Source: Ganoderma boninense (taxonomy: Eukaryota; Basidiomycota; Agaricomycetes; Polyporales; Polyporaceae). Taken from it: a stretch of DNA of 64,000 nt. A model generated the notes under the pieces. The model was not told the origin of the DNA and ran no database searches. It worked only from the letters and a program-made list of their open reading frames with translations. The stretch covers positions 279,252-343,251 of the forward strand of contig CM035314.1 of NCBI GenBank assembly GCA_002900995.3, given 5' to 3'. How positions within the stretch are numbered: position 1 is the first letter of the stretch; every line of letters begins with the position of its first letter. This document shows, one piece after another, positions 10,555-22,150 of this stretch. Both the position numbers and the translations under genes were made by a program.

Positions 10555-11135
10555 CGGACCCGCAGAAGGCTTTGAAAGCGCCCTTCAATGATAAATGGCG
10601 GGCCGCGACCATTAGCCCCGCCGATACGAGCAACGTCGACTCTACCGGTTGTTGAAAACCCTGCCGTCACCCTCCAGAAGTCAGCGTACCGACGTACAAC
10701 ACAAGTCACATAGAGGACATACCGCCATAGTACTCAATGTCTCCGAACGAGCCGGTTCGGTGGACGATGGTATTGAGGACAGGCGGGCTGGCGATGAGAT
10801 GCAGAGCCCGCAGGGCGCGACAGCACATACTTAAGTAGATCGAGTGCCCAGGGCTTTTAAATTCTGTGACATTGATCAGCGGGCTGAGACCCACCACCCT
10901 CGACAGTCTCCATGCGAGAGTTCAACACTGCATTAGTAACCGGAGAGCTGAGAGAGAAGGAATGCACCAACGTAGTGACGACAACGGGTCCCGGCACAAT
11001 GATGCTAAGGTTTGCTTCGTTCAATCAGAACTGTGCTCCCGCTACCCCCATCTTGTTAGTCCCAAAACATGCCAGATTATACAAATTTAGCCGCGTACCT
11101 TGTGTCCTCTACGAGGGCCGGCGCCCTAAACGCGG
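10555..11135 (-). pseudogene. MFS transporter relic with internal deletion
   Basis: Pieces of the same MFS family found intact at 13,955-16,058 and 32,417-41,779 occur here in order on the minus strand. They are ALVEDTR followed by a GTACGC donor (about 11,105-11,130), LSPLINVTEFKSPG (about 10,850-10,895), HRTGSFGDIEYYGG (about 10,715-10,755) and the last helix SAGLMVAARH (about 10,590-10,640). The exons for helices 8-11 are missing, and the remaining exons are joined by non-homologous or frameshifted sequence. Inference: a dead copy that lost its middle. Confidence 0.6.
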
Positions 11136-11139
11136 CTGA

Positions 11140-12545
11140 GTCCAGTGGGATTCCATGCGCCGGGGGTTGACACTGCGGACCACGGTCTCGCTGAAACGGA
11201 GGTAAACCAGTGAATATGACTTAAAACGCGCAGGGAAATATTTGCGCCGTCTCTATGTGGTCGGCGTGTGTGCGTTCTGTTGGGGGTCGTCATGGGAGAA
11301 AAGGAGGTCTGGCGTCTAACTTACTATAAGCGGGCAATTTTGGAAGCCAGCCGGTTCGGGCCGATCCGGAGTGTGGGCTGCACGGTAAGCTCGCCTCTTG
11401 TCATTCGACTATAAAGTTCCTCTGGAATGCCCAAGGACTGCACAACAAGGACCTGCTTATCGTATTTTGGTGAACTATAATAGTGCTATAGGTTACTGAG
11501 GTACCTTTTTTCTAGATTTGAATGCTACGGTGAGCCATCAGTTCGGTACTTTCCACGAGCTTACAAGCTCGGGTGCGGTTCCTCACTGGCGATTTTTAAG
11601 ATACCTGTGAAAGCATAGATAATCTCCAAATTTATGCGCGAAATACTGGCTATGCCATGACCAGGCTGACGGAGTCGGTCAAACTTCCAGTTGAGCCGAA
11701 GCGTGAATTCTAAGGCACCGCAGCATCCCCCAAGTACACCTCCATCGCCGTGGTGAGGTGAGTGCTTCAGAACGCTCCGGGTCTACGCCTCTGAAGCAAG
11801 CAGCACTTTAACAGTAGCCCAAAACGGTCACCGACACCCCATTAAGGCCGCCTGCAATTCTGGAACGTAAGCATTCTGACGGCAGAGATGACGGAACCAT
11901 CCCCGCGTCCGACATATCGCTGCACATGCTACTCGATAGATCGCCCATCCCTGCTGATGCCGCGAACGCCAGGGAATTCGGCTTGTTAATGAAAAAAACC
12001 CGCTGGTTCGCGGCTTTTGAAGCCACTCATTATCCGAGCACGAGGTGCTTCCTGGTTGTCCACGGGCAGCCCGTGAGTGGTGTCCACATGACTTCGTAGG
12101 CGATCTGACCAAGTAATTCGACAGGTGGTATCCTTGAGGCGCCTGGCGGATACACCTACATACGTATGTATAGAGAACCAGTTGGTCTCCCTTCTGCCCG
12201 GCGCTGACCAAGCCCCGGCTCGCCGCGATTCCAGGTTTAACACTCCGACGTTGGCCAGAGCCAAGCAGACCAGGGTCTTGGATTCGGAGCAAGAGGGGAT
12301 AAAAGATCCGCTGTACTCTGCCCTTCGAGCTGCAGATACGAGTTCGCGAACACGCCGATACGAGTCCCAAGATGAACGGCAGCACACACGGAGGCCGTAT
12401 CTATCGAGGTTCTGAGATCTGTGTACGGCGAGACCGTGCAAGTGGCCGATGAATGGACATATAATGACGCTCGAGAGCATCTCGTACGGAAACAACGGCT
12501 CCAAAGAACTTGCGCCGATACGACCACCATCTGGCACCCAAACAC
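11140..12545. other. Intergenic interval without recognised genes
   Basis: No domain-bearing frame or conserved block was found in these 1.4 kb. The 3' part must contain the promoter of the NmrA-like gene starting at 12,546. Confidence 0.45.
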
Positions 12546-13791
12546 ATGTCTTCCGGGCCCAGTGTCGCTGTTGTTGGTGGAACGGGCTTCGTCGGTGAGT
12601 GTTCGGAGGTCATATCCACTCCGATCTAATCGATGTGTGTCCAGGCCGCAACATCAGCGACGCGTTCGTCACCGACTTCCGAACCTCTTTCTCGCGCGTC
12701 CGCATCCTGACCCGCGATGCGACGACGCCGAAGGCGCAGGGCCTGGCATACGAGGGCGCGGAGCTCTTCCAGGTCAACGAGGACGACGTGCACAATTCCC
12801 TCGACGAGGCCTTCGCGGACATCGACGTCATCGTCAACACGCTTCCTTCCACGGTCTCGGATCGCGTGAACTACGCCGTCCTGCAAGCCGTCGCACGCAG
12901 CCGCGCGAAGGTGTATTTCCTGAGCGAATTCGAGGCGTGAGTACTTTGGGCTTTGAGTTTGAGCGAATGCTTGTGCCGTGACAGCCCACAGCACGGACTA
13001 ACAACCACCATGCAATGTCTACCTGCAGCGACCATCGACATCTTAACTTCCCCGGCATCGAGAACATCGAGTGGCTGCGACGTCAAGCCCTCGCGCGCGA
13101 GGCGCGGCGCTCGTTCAAGGGAAAGGTGATCGCGCTCTACACGAGCCTCTTTTTCGAGCTCGCGATGGCGCACCCCGTCCGTACGTCTCCTTCCCTTCGC
13201 GTCTCCTTTCCGTTTTTTCAACGCGCGAGCGTCATCGTTGAGTGCCGTGTACTGACCGTGCGCCGATTGCGTGCGCCATGCGACAGTGGGGTTCGACATC
13301 GCGAACAACGAGTTCACCGCATACGGCTCGCCCACGCAGCGCGTCTCGTTCACCTCCCTGCGCGACATCGGCCGCGCCGTCGCGCGCCTCGCCATCCTCT
13401 CCACGAATACTGATGCAATGTGTGTGCCGGACGACGTGCGCATCGCGGGCGGGACGGTGACGTTCGAGGACGTGCGCGACATCGTCGCGCGCGTGCGGAG
13501 CCTCGCGCCCGCGCGGATCCGGACGGAGGACTTGAGGGAGAGGAGGAAGATGCTCAGGATGCCCGGCGTACCGTTTCCTGAGTTCGTGCGGTGAGCTACT
13601 CCGTCCTTTGCGTGCGAACTGATACTAGTACTGAGCTAGTGACGTTTTACAGGGTGGCGATGGGGGAGGGGAAGTTGGACTTGGAGGCGGAGAACGATAA
13701 CGAGCTCGTCAACCCTGGTGGGACGATGTGGAAGTGGAGGTCGGTTGAGGACTATGTTCGCGGTCAGTTTCCGACTCGAAGAAGTGAATGA
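12546..13791 (+). CDS. NmrA-like NAD(P)-binding protein (311 aa)
   Basis: A five-exon gene: 12,546-12,594, 12,645-12,936, 13,029-13,180, 13,287-13,590 and 13,653-13,791, together 936 nt (311 aa plus stop). All four introns have GT..AG ends. The N-terminus, MSSGPSVAVVGGTGFVG, carries the GxxGxxG dinucleotide loop of an extended Rossmann fold; VRILTRDA follows beta-2, DVIVNTLP beta-4, and SFTSLRDIGRAVARL resembles the C-terminal part of NmrA/isoflavone-reductase-like proteins. No catalytic YxxxK is obvious, so it may be a redox sensor or an oxidoreductase of unknown substrate, probably cytosolic. It is convergent with the MFS gene ending at 13,955. A frameshifted 3' copy lies at 25,701-26,373. 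Confidence 0.85.
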
Positions 13792-13954
13792 CATGGGGAT
13801 CGTGAGACGAGCTTCGATGGAAGCCGCCAGCGTCCGAGCTTCCGACTTCTTGAGGGATATAGCACGTGTAACGCACGCGCTACCTGAGCACGACAGGTGG
13901 ATGGGTGAAAGACAGGACACGTATAATGATGGCAATGCAATGACTCAGTCGCGC

Positions 13955-16058
13955 TCATGACAGTCCAGGTTCCAGGTACGGTTGTCTTCCCCCACCACCA
14001 GAACTTGTATCGCAAGCCTCCGCTTCGTACTTGACCAATAGGCGCCTCGCGATGACCATCAAACCGGCCGACAACGCCAGGATCGCACCTGAAGCCCGCA
14101 CCGGCACTTAGCGCAACCTCTGCCTTTAAGCCTAAGGACGACGACGCACCAGAGAACCACCCCACATAGCTGTACGACTGGGTAGCGTCGAAGATGGCGC
14201 CAGCGACGGGCGAGCCGGCTACCACCCCGACCGTGACGAGCGTGAACGCCATGCCGATCCGCAGACCCACGTCCGTCGGGGAGCCCATGCGCTCGAACGG
14301 CTGCACCATGGACGCCCAGACGCCCCCCGTGGACAGCCTGCGTGAACATGTCGGGAGTAGTAGATCAGCGCAAGGGCAAATGCCAAAATCTAGACAAGAA
14401 ATCGGATACGCACCCTATGAGGACGGCGACCAGTACGAGTGTCGCGGTGTGCGCGGCGAAGGGCCATGCGAAGTTGACGGCCGCGCCGAGCAGTGTGGCG
14501 CCGATGAGGACGTTGAGGGGGTCTGATCAAACAACGGCGTCTGTTGACAAGTACTTCTACTGGGAATCGCGATGCGGGCAGGAGAAGCGAAGCATACCAT
14601 AACGGTCGGCGAGCGACCCGCCTGCCAACTGACCGAGGGCAGACGCCGCGTTGATGATAGCCACCAAGCCGTACGCGATGTCGGCGTTCACGCCCGCGTC
14701 GACCGCACTGAGGGTGATGTACGTCGAAGCCTACAGATACATATACATCAGAGGTTGGTGTGGGACGGTCTCTCTGAATGACGGACGGAGGCACCCACGT
14801 TCATCAGCGCGAGGCTGTTTACGACCAGTGCGGCGACGTAGAACGCGTACACGGGCTTTTTGAACTCTGACAGGTTTAAGAGCGGGCCCGCCTGGTCTCG
14901 AGTCCCCGAGAGTCGTCCTGCGGCTGCCTGGTGTGATTGCGATAGAATATTATCAATGACACGAGGTTGGATCAAAAAATGGCACACAACGTACCAAGTT
15001 TGTGGCGATGAGCAGTCCTAGAGAAATCAATCCCAAGGCGCGCATCGTCCACCGGAAACTATGCCCTCAGGAATGAATGAATACCGACAAAGCTCATGAA
15101 GGCTGAAGATCAAGAGCTAGTACCCAATACGCCGCAGCAGAGTCTCCGTGACGATGGGGAAGATGCATCCAAACACGCTGAACCCGCTGTACGCGAGCGC
15201 GAGCGCGAGGCCGAGCTTCTCCTTGAACCAGTGAGTGAGGACCATGCTTCCGATGTTGAAAAACACCCCGCCAGCGAGCTGCATGTACAACACAGATGTT
15301 AAAGCGGTAAATCATATCAACACTGTGTGTCGAGAGTCGGAGAGGGAGACTCACGCCGACGCCGAATCCTTGGAAGAGGAGGAGCTGCCAGTATTTCGTG
15401 CACTCGGCCGTGAGGAACATGCAGGCGACGAAGAGAATGGAGGAGGCGAACACGGGAAGCCGAAAATACCCCATGTCGAACAGCCTCCCGATAAACAACC
15501 CCGGAGCATAGGTCATTGCGTTCTAAGTTGGGATCAGCCGAGCTGGGGTTTGGCCGCAGCGAGGGGAGGGAGACGGACCTGCACGGAGCCGATCCATGCT
15601 CTGCAACTAGGTCAGCATGGCCAGTGATGCGACCATTCAAGAGGGGCAGCTTACATCTCGGAAGACGACTTGGTTCGCAGCCCAACCTCCTCGTAGTACG
15701 CTTGCCACGTCTGCAAGCCGTGCATGTCACGTCACGTCCGGTGTGCAACTGGGGAATCGGACTCACTCCCCAAGATATCACGATGCCGATCGTAGCACCC
15801 ATGCCAATCCCGACCTGTGTAGAAGAGCGTGGCCGATGAGCACCATCCAATGACGTGCACAATCAAGCTGAAACGTACCCCAAACACCGTGAACCACGCA
15901 CGTAGTCCGCCATCGGGTGGCTGATCCTCCACTTCTACGACTTCTGCGATGCATGCTATCTCTCCGTCTGCCAGGACTTGAGAACTAGGGCGCGGAACGG
16001 GCTTAGTTTTCTTGCCGGTGGAGCACGCGACGATGAGGGTCCCTTCAGAGGCGAGCAT
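13955..16058 (-). CDS. MFS transporter, monocarboxylate-porter-like, copy 1
   Basis: Minus-strand gene of about a dozen exons coding for roughly 450 residues. After a hydrophilic N-terminus comes QPPDGGLRAWFTVFG, the first helix with the DG(G)xxxW signature of fungal monocarboxylate-permease-like MFS proteins (related to SLC16). Later exons include SEIAWIGSVQ, NAMTYAPGLFIGRLFDMGYF, LTHWFKEKLGLALA, GRLSGTRDQAGPLLN and GMAFTLVTVGVVAGSPVAGA; the last helix is GAILALSAGLMVIARRLL. Start is the ATG at 16,058; an upstream TTG in frame is not a normal eukaryotic start. The stop at 13,955 requires a final intron after YSYVGWFSG. Frames and splice sites look intact. Expected role: plasma-membrane proton-linked transport of a small organic acid; substrate unknown. 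It is the most diverged of the four intact paralogs. Confidence 0.85.
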
Positions 16059-18072
16059 TGCAGGTCGTGCAGCAGCTCGAGTAAAAGGGGGATGACGATT
16101 CAGCAAGATGACAGACCTAGGTTAGCGCGTACATTTATCACAGCCTGGCGGCAGAGAAGGTGTCAGCTGGAGTTGAGCGCTGTGGCGCGACAGTGCTCGG
16201 GCCCCGGCCTGGAGTATGGTTCTCGAGGCCCGTCTGCTAGTCTGCTGCATATCCTGGCGGCGTCACCGTCAAGCGCCGGATAGTATTTCGTTCAAGGTAA
16301 CGGCGGTGCTTACAGTTTGAACTCACCCTCATCATAAAACCGGTCCCCGCGTCTAGTGGAAAGTATTCACTTCGCCGGCGGTCACGGTAGAGTAAAGTTC
16401 TGACAACGTTAACGTTGTCATCGTCGCCCCCGGGCATGATCACGGGCTGTCAAGGTCTTAGGGGCGACTGAGTCGCAGCGGAGAGAGATGCAGCAGATAG
16501 ACGGCGTAATCTCCCGCTGCCCTTCAACGTATTCGATGAATCCCAAACCATTGCCAACCCGTTCTCCCCACACATACTACGGTCATCTTAGCCACCGGCA
16601 GGAATCGACTGGCCCAAGACACGCGCTGCAGAACAATAGCGTATAACCTGCGTCCCTGACAAGGTATTGTATCATAAACGGCTGTGGCATCCCGCGTACG
16701 AAGGAAAGGACGTACAGGTACTTCTCTAGTTGACAGCCGTTGACCCTGAAGACACCACCGACTCCTCAAGTCGCGGGAAACCCCGATTTCGATATGCAAG
16801 CCTGGCCAAGCGAGAACCGTAAGCCTGGGTGCCTCAACAGCGGATGAGCCATAAGGTCACAAGTAAGCCAGGAGAAGTAGGACAGCGACTTCGAGTGCAA
16901 GTTGGCCCAATTCGACGTCTTGACGGCGGACAGCGCCAGCAGAGGGCGCTGATGTCCGAGAGGCGCCCACTCCATTGTTGGCTGACTAAGCCTAGCACAG
17001 CCTCTCCCGCAAAAATTCAGTGCTGGAGAGGCAGGGACTCCCAGCGGCGACGTCGACGTCGAGGGCGAACGACCGCAAACTTGGATACAGATTTCAGACT
17101 ATACTAGGTGAGAGAGACAAATAACTTGTTACTGGGCTAACTATATGCGTATGTGTCTTCAAGCTTCCTTGCCCAAGCTCCATCCACTTCTGATCCGAGT
17201 CGCCGAGTCACCCTGTTCTTTTGCAGGGTCCTGCGTTCGGTGAGTGTCATACCTCGATATCCTTTCTTTGTGAGTATATTTAAAACTACCGGATTGTCAG
17301 GCACTACTGACCGCACCCAGCATGCAAGCGTCTCATCGTTTGTCTCGGCCCCCGCTGGACACTCGTTTGTGGTGACCGCACTGCACAGCCGGACATGCGG
17401 ATCTTCCGCACGCTGCGGGTCGACCTCAGGCTTCATTTTCACGAGTTCTACGAGGGTTCCTGCATGCGTCGCTGTGGAAGCGCAAGCAAGAACTGCTCCA
17501 CGATGCGCGCGGCCAGGGCAGGATATGGTAGCAGCCACGTCGCCCGCCGTCCCCGCGCCGAGCGCATCACACCGCTCGACGTGCTCTTACGAGCGGCCAG
17601 CAGCGACTTGGGGTGAGTTCCACTCACAGAAGTGTGCTCCGTGCTCGCATACACCTGAGAGCATGTGTACGTACATCCGTTTTTTTCGAGCCTTGGCAGA
17701 GCTGGATGCTCGTGAGCTTGCTGAGGACGTTACGTTCGCATGTGCCGAGATCCTGATAGGGTCGGAGTTGCTACCGTTGATGCTCCGTGCGTACCAGCGC
17801 ATCGCCGCGCAGTGGTGCGCCTGCTGTTGCACATACGATCACGTTCGACTTGGTCGTTGGGACACTGGGTATGTCTTTGTGTGTGCCTGTGCCCACGAGC
17901 AAGACGTGATGCGCTCGTGGACATGCTTTGTGGCTGATGCATGAGGATTCGAGCTTGTGCGGGGCTGCATGCTCGGGCTCCCTGCTGCTAGTCGATTTTC
18001 CGAGTACTCTCGCGTGGGAGAACAGCGTTGCTGCCATCCCTCCATCTCAGCAGCGCTGACGCAGAGCACGCG
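16059..18072. other. Non-coding interval upstream of kinase pseudogene, partly duplicated
   Basis: No gene was recognised. From about 16,860 on, blocks match 22,370-23,520, upstream of the kinase at 23,653. Examples are GGCGCCCACTCCATTGTTGG with CTGACTAAGC, and GGTGAGTTCCACTCACAGAA at 17,612-17,631. The first 800 bp (16,059-16,860) show nothing beyond the presumed promoter of the MFS gene. Confidence 0.5.
16860..18065. repeat. Duplicated upstream segment of the kinase unit, copy 1
   Basis: This stretch and 22,370-23,520 share scattered well-conserved blocks in the same order over about 1.2 kb, and each precedes a CK1-like kinase gene or pseudogene. Similarity is patchy (estimated 65-80% in blocks), so this is an old duplication that carried non-coding DNA with the gene. 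Confidence 0.55.
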
Positions 18073-19920
18073 ATGCAGCTGAGGATCACCAGGCACCTCG
18101 TCGCTCTAGGGGTCTTCGGCTCGTACTACCATTCCACGGCGTCGTGTGGTCTCTCTGGAGCTGGCCCACTCGGTCGCCGCCGCACTCGTCTCTCCAGGCA
18201 AAGTATTCGAGGGAGAGCTCAGTGCAGAGCAGAGGGACGATTTTCCCTGGGTCTTCCCCGTGAAGGTCAGCCACGTCACGAACACAGTGCGGCATTCGCT
18301 GCTGCTCCACGAAGCGTGCGCATTGTCCATACTTGCAGGTGCGCGCCACCCGCATACAGTCACAGTGGCATGGCGCGGACCCTGACAACATCGGTTCTTC
18401 GACACTGCCAGGCCATCGAAATATGCCTGAGATCTTCTCCTGGGGCCGGTCGCAGTTCTTCGAGTATCTGGCGCTGCCGCAGCTCGGGCCGATGCTCCAA
18501 GAGGCGTCCCAAAGCGACAACTCGGAGCAGTAGCCGCTCTTGCTAAGGAACATGCTGATTCTCGTCTGCCAGATGGTGCGCGCTCCGTGTTCCTCCACGC
18601 CGTCCTTGTCTCATTCACCCTCAACTGTCGACTCGGTCCGCCAATACGGACACGCCAATTCGTGAAGATCGACGCGGTGCAGCACGTGCACTATCGTGCA
18701 CGGCGACATCAAACCAGACGACTTCATCTTGGGCCCTCCGCGGACCGTGCTGGCGGCGCCGGCTGTGCCTGATCGACTTCGGGGCTCTGCAAGCCATATC
18801 GTGACCTAGACACTGGCACAGGGGAGCACCGTCCGCGCAAGAGGGCGCCGAGGTGTGTGCCATGTAGGACGTTCTCGATCGTGTACGACAACTATCACCA
18901 GAGTAGGCCTCTAACACTATTCGAGCGGGCATCTGAGTCGCGGGCTGACTGTGCGTCGGGGCGCGCTGCAGGGCTATCCAGGCGAGACGACATGGTCACA
19001 TTGGCGTGCACCATGATGGCGCTCCTGACTGGGCCGCTGCCTTGGGTGTGGGTCATCACGACGATCTTCCCCAGGAAAGGGAGGACTATTAGACGGACGA
19101 TCACGAGTCTTCCTGCAACGAGGACGGACATAGAGAACGACAGCAGCTCAAAGGTTCCCGCAGTACAAAGAACCAAGCTCAAGCGCAAAGCGAACCCATT
19201 CAACACGATTCGGATACGGCCCTCAACGCATGGTACGCCGCCGGGCGACCGGGGGGACTCCGACGTCGGGTGAGTCCGGGTCCACTACCAGCAACCGCTC
19301 GAGCTCGGTGCTCAGCTGAGTGACACGGTGAGATCGGTGCCAGTCCACAGCCAACTTCGTCAACTGCAAGTTGGCGTGGAACGACGGCGCACTGTTCGCC
19401 GAGGGCTACCTCGCCCTCTTCGGTGACTTCTACACCTACGCCCTCTGACTCAAATACCGCACCACACCCGAGCACGACGCGTGGCGGGGGCGCTTCCGCG
19501 ACACGATCGCGATTGCTATGGGCGAGAGTTTCACAGAGGATCTGCTGTACGACCCCGCGGACACGGCTGAGCTTCTCGTTGGGGTTAACCTGCGCACGGT
19601 GGAGGACATGGAGGCGCCCCCAGAACAGGAGGTGGACTGACTAGCGCAGGGACTTGCCTATCCCTCCGTGCAGCGAGGGGTGGATGCCTGCGGGGGAATT
19701 GCGCTGGAACGCCTCGTACACGGCCAAGGAGGACGAGGTGCTGGGCGATGACCTCAAGATCGTCGAGGAGTCGAGCGTCGCGTCCTTGAGTGGACGCCGA
19801 CGACCTAGGGTTCGTTGCTTGCTCCTGGGTATTATGTGGAGCGCATGCGGCGCGGAAGATGCTGGACTGGGTACACAGAAGGTGCGGAACGGCAGTCTCG
19901 CGCTTGTGGGCAGCGCCAAC
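18073..19920 (+). pseudogene. CK1-like protein kinase pseudogene
   Basis: The gene order and exons parallel the intact paralog at 28,519-30,186. Exon 1 reads MQLRITRHLVALGVFG, but its donor is GC instead of GT. Exon 2 has GKVFEGELS and SLLLHEACALSIL; exon 3 has MPEIFSWGRSQFFEYLALPQ and then a TAG. The catalytic loop survives as IVHGDIKPDDFILGPP only after a frameshift. CLIDFG follows, then another shift. LSRRDDMVTLACTMMALL, a TGA inside the FYTYAL block, and EHDAWRGRFRDT lie further on. A block like the distal tail of the paralog ends near 19,900. At least two in-frame stops and several frameshifts make this non-functional. The copy is GC-richer than its open relatives. Confidence 0.8.
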
Positions 19921-20491
19921 CCGAGTCTTCCTGTGTCGACCCTAATATTGCATGCGTCTGTCTTCCTTTTTCCATAAGTCTTTCAATATCTGCAGGGACA
20001 TGGGCTAAGCAGTATCCAAACTTGAAGACCATGAGGCCTGAGTGCGCGAACATGAACTTGGACAAGCAGTTCTGAATGCATGCTGGACCATATCCAGCGT
20101 TATGTGTATGTCCGTCTTTTCCTCGTACATTGGTAATGTTCATAACAGGGGGCATTTCAGCGGTATTTTTGGCCACAAACCTTCTGGGCCTGGGAAGCAT
20201 TCTGTGTCTTCTGCTGGAGCATAGAGTATGTTGTCAGTTTGTTTATCGAGAGTTTGCCCTTGTGGATACATGCCGATTATTAACCTGACGTAATGCAGCA
20301 AATGACTCGGGTTGAATGGCACATACGTAGCACTGAGATGGCGGCAACTCGATCGTTTCTGCACATGCGTTTCGGAGAACCAAGTAGTATCCACGAGGCC
20401 CATACGATCTCCGACTTGCGCTTAGTTCCGGTCAGCTCCGGTGGACCTACGTGGCGTTCCCGGAACCGCGCCGCCACGTAGGTTGCTAGCT
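19921..20491. other. Intergenic interval between kinase copies
   Basis: No gene recognised in these 570 bp. The right end must hold the promoter of the kinase starting at 20,492. Confidence 0.45.
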
Positions 20492-22150
20492 ATGCGAATC
20501 GTGTACGAATTGCCTCCACTGGGTGAAGGTGGAGTTGGTGAGTATCTTCTACAGACCAGATTATGAAACACAACTCACATATTCCAAGGGAGAGTGTATG
20601 CGGCTCGTACCTTGGACAACGAACCGCGGGCAGTCGCTCTCAAGAAGACTCGCCACTCCGATTATGTCGAACATCCCCCCCTACTCCACGAGGCATGTGG
20701 CCTTGCCCTCGCATACGGTGAGCTCGCTATTTACGTGCTCTCGGGCATCACCAGTGATCTGGACGCTATCATCTAGGCCACGCAAGCATACCTGAAGTCT
20801 TCGGATGGGGTCGATCTCAATACTACGAGTACCTCGCCACGGAGCTCCTAGGTCGCGACTTGGCCACCGAATTCCGACATAAACCTCTAACTCGGAGGAA
20901 TTTCGTCAGTTTGGTACTTCAAATGGTCGATGATGCCCTCACGCGAACTGCCAACCGCCCGAGCTCATGCTGACCGCTGACGGTTCAAATTCCGCTTGCA
21001 GTTCGCTGCGGTGGAGCATGTCCACTCGTGCGGCATCCTTCATTGTGACATCAAGCCAGACAATTTCCTGTTGGGAACAGGCAGCAATTCAGGGCGTGTT
21101 TACCTCGTCGACTTCAACCTTTGGGCTCCGTGGTCCATCTGGAATGCAGAGTCGCAGAGGCTTAAACCTATTGGCAAGGATAGAGCTGCGAAGGGATTTA
21201 GGGGAACCCTTCGCTATGCAAGTATAGACTGCCACCTGGATAGAGGTAAGCAACTTGACGCACTTAGGTCCATGGATTTTTCGATTGATTACTATGGACA
21301 TGAAGTCTTGTCTAGAAAAGATGACATAGAATCTCTCGCGTACACCATATTCGAACTCTACGCATCCAAACTCCCATGGTCACACAGAAGCGACGACGAA
21401 CTCGAAGAGATCGTGAAGTCGAAGCAAGCCTGGAACATGGTGCCGGGCCTGCTACAAGGCTCATGCGACTATCCCTTGGGACATTTCGCAGACTACGCGC
21501 GATCTCTCGAGTTCGACACGGACCCCGACTACGAGCGCTGGAGACGAGCGTTCTGGACCGTAGACAACCCGACCGCCCCGCTCCCCGAATCAGACCCTTT
21601 ATGCGACCCAGACGACGACAGCGAGCAGCTGCCGAGGAACATGAGGTTCATCACGGAGGGTCCGGGCGTGCGGGTGCTTCATTACAAGCTCCCTCCGAAA
21701 CCAAACGCCGGCAGAATGTATTCCACATTCAGCAGCGACGAGACGTGGATACCCGTGTCCGATGGATGGAGCCATCCGTACACGATGCTGGAGAGGGACA
21801 CGTTGCATAACGAGCTAGGCATTGTCCGACAGTACGTGGACCTCATCACGGAACCACCGACGACGACGCGGCCGTATCTAGATGGGCAGTGTGCTCCTGA
21901 AGAGATGAGGTACTTCGAGGACCCTCTTCCATTCAAGTGCATAGAGGAACGACGGGATAGGGGAGTTGCGGCAAGACGCTCAGATGCAGGGAATGGCGAG
22001 GCAACGAAGGCGGGAATGAAAGATTCGGCGGAGGAGGGGGACGAGACAAAGGAGGGACAACCTGGGGCGAAGGAAGCGAAGGAGTCAGTGACTGATGAGG
22101 AAAACGAGGAGGGTGTCAATTCAGAGAATCGGAAACAAGGCTCTAAATAA
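20492..22150 (+). CDS. CK1-like kinase or pseudokinase, HCD/DFN type, copy 1 (470 aa)
   Basis: Five exons: 20,492-20,537, 20,589-20,717, 20,777-20,925, 21,002-21,245 and 21,306-22,150; 1,413 nt in total. The protein begins MRIVYELPPLGEGGVGRVYA (Gly-rich loop), then AVALKK (presumed ATP-binding Lys), WGRSQYYEYLATELLG (hinge region), HSCGILHCDIKPDNFLLG (catalytic loop with HCD in place of HRD), VDFNLW (DFN in place of DFG) and GTLRYASIDCHLD, the CK1 signature that replaces APE. A long family-specific C-terminal part follows, ending in a charged Glu/Lys tail. The DFN change removes the usual glycine, so activity is uncertain. The last intron (60 nt) has no in-frame stop, so retention would add 20 residues. 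It is followed on the same strand by the paralog at 23,653. Probably cytosolic or nuclear; substrate unknown. Confidence 0.85.

Noticed and set aside
16059..16106. Upstream start of MFS copy 1 at 16,106
   Set aside because: The codon is TTG; the first in-frame ATG is at 16,058.
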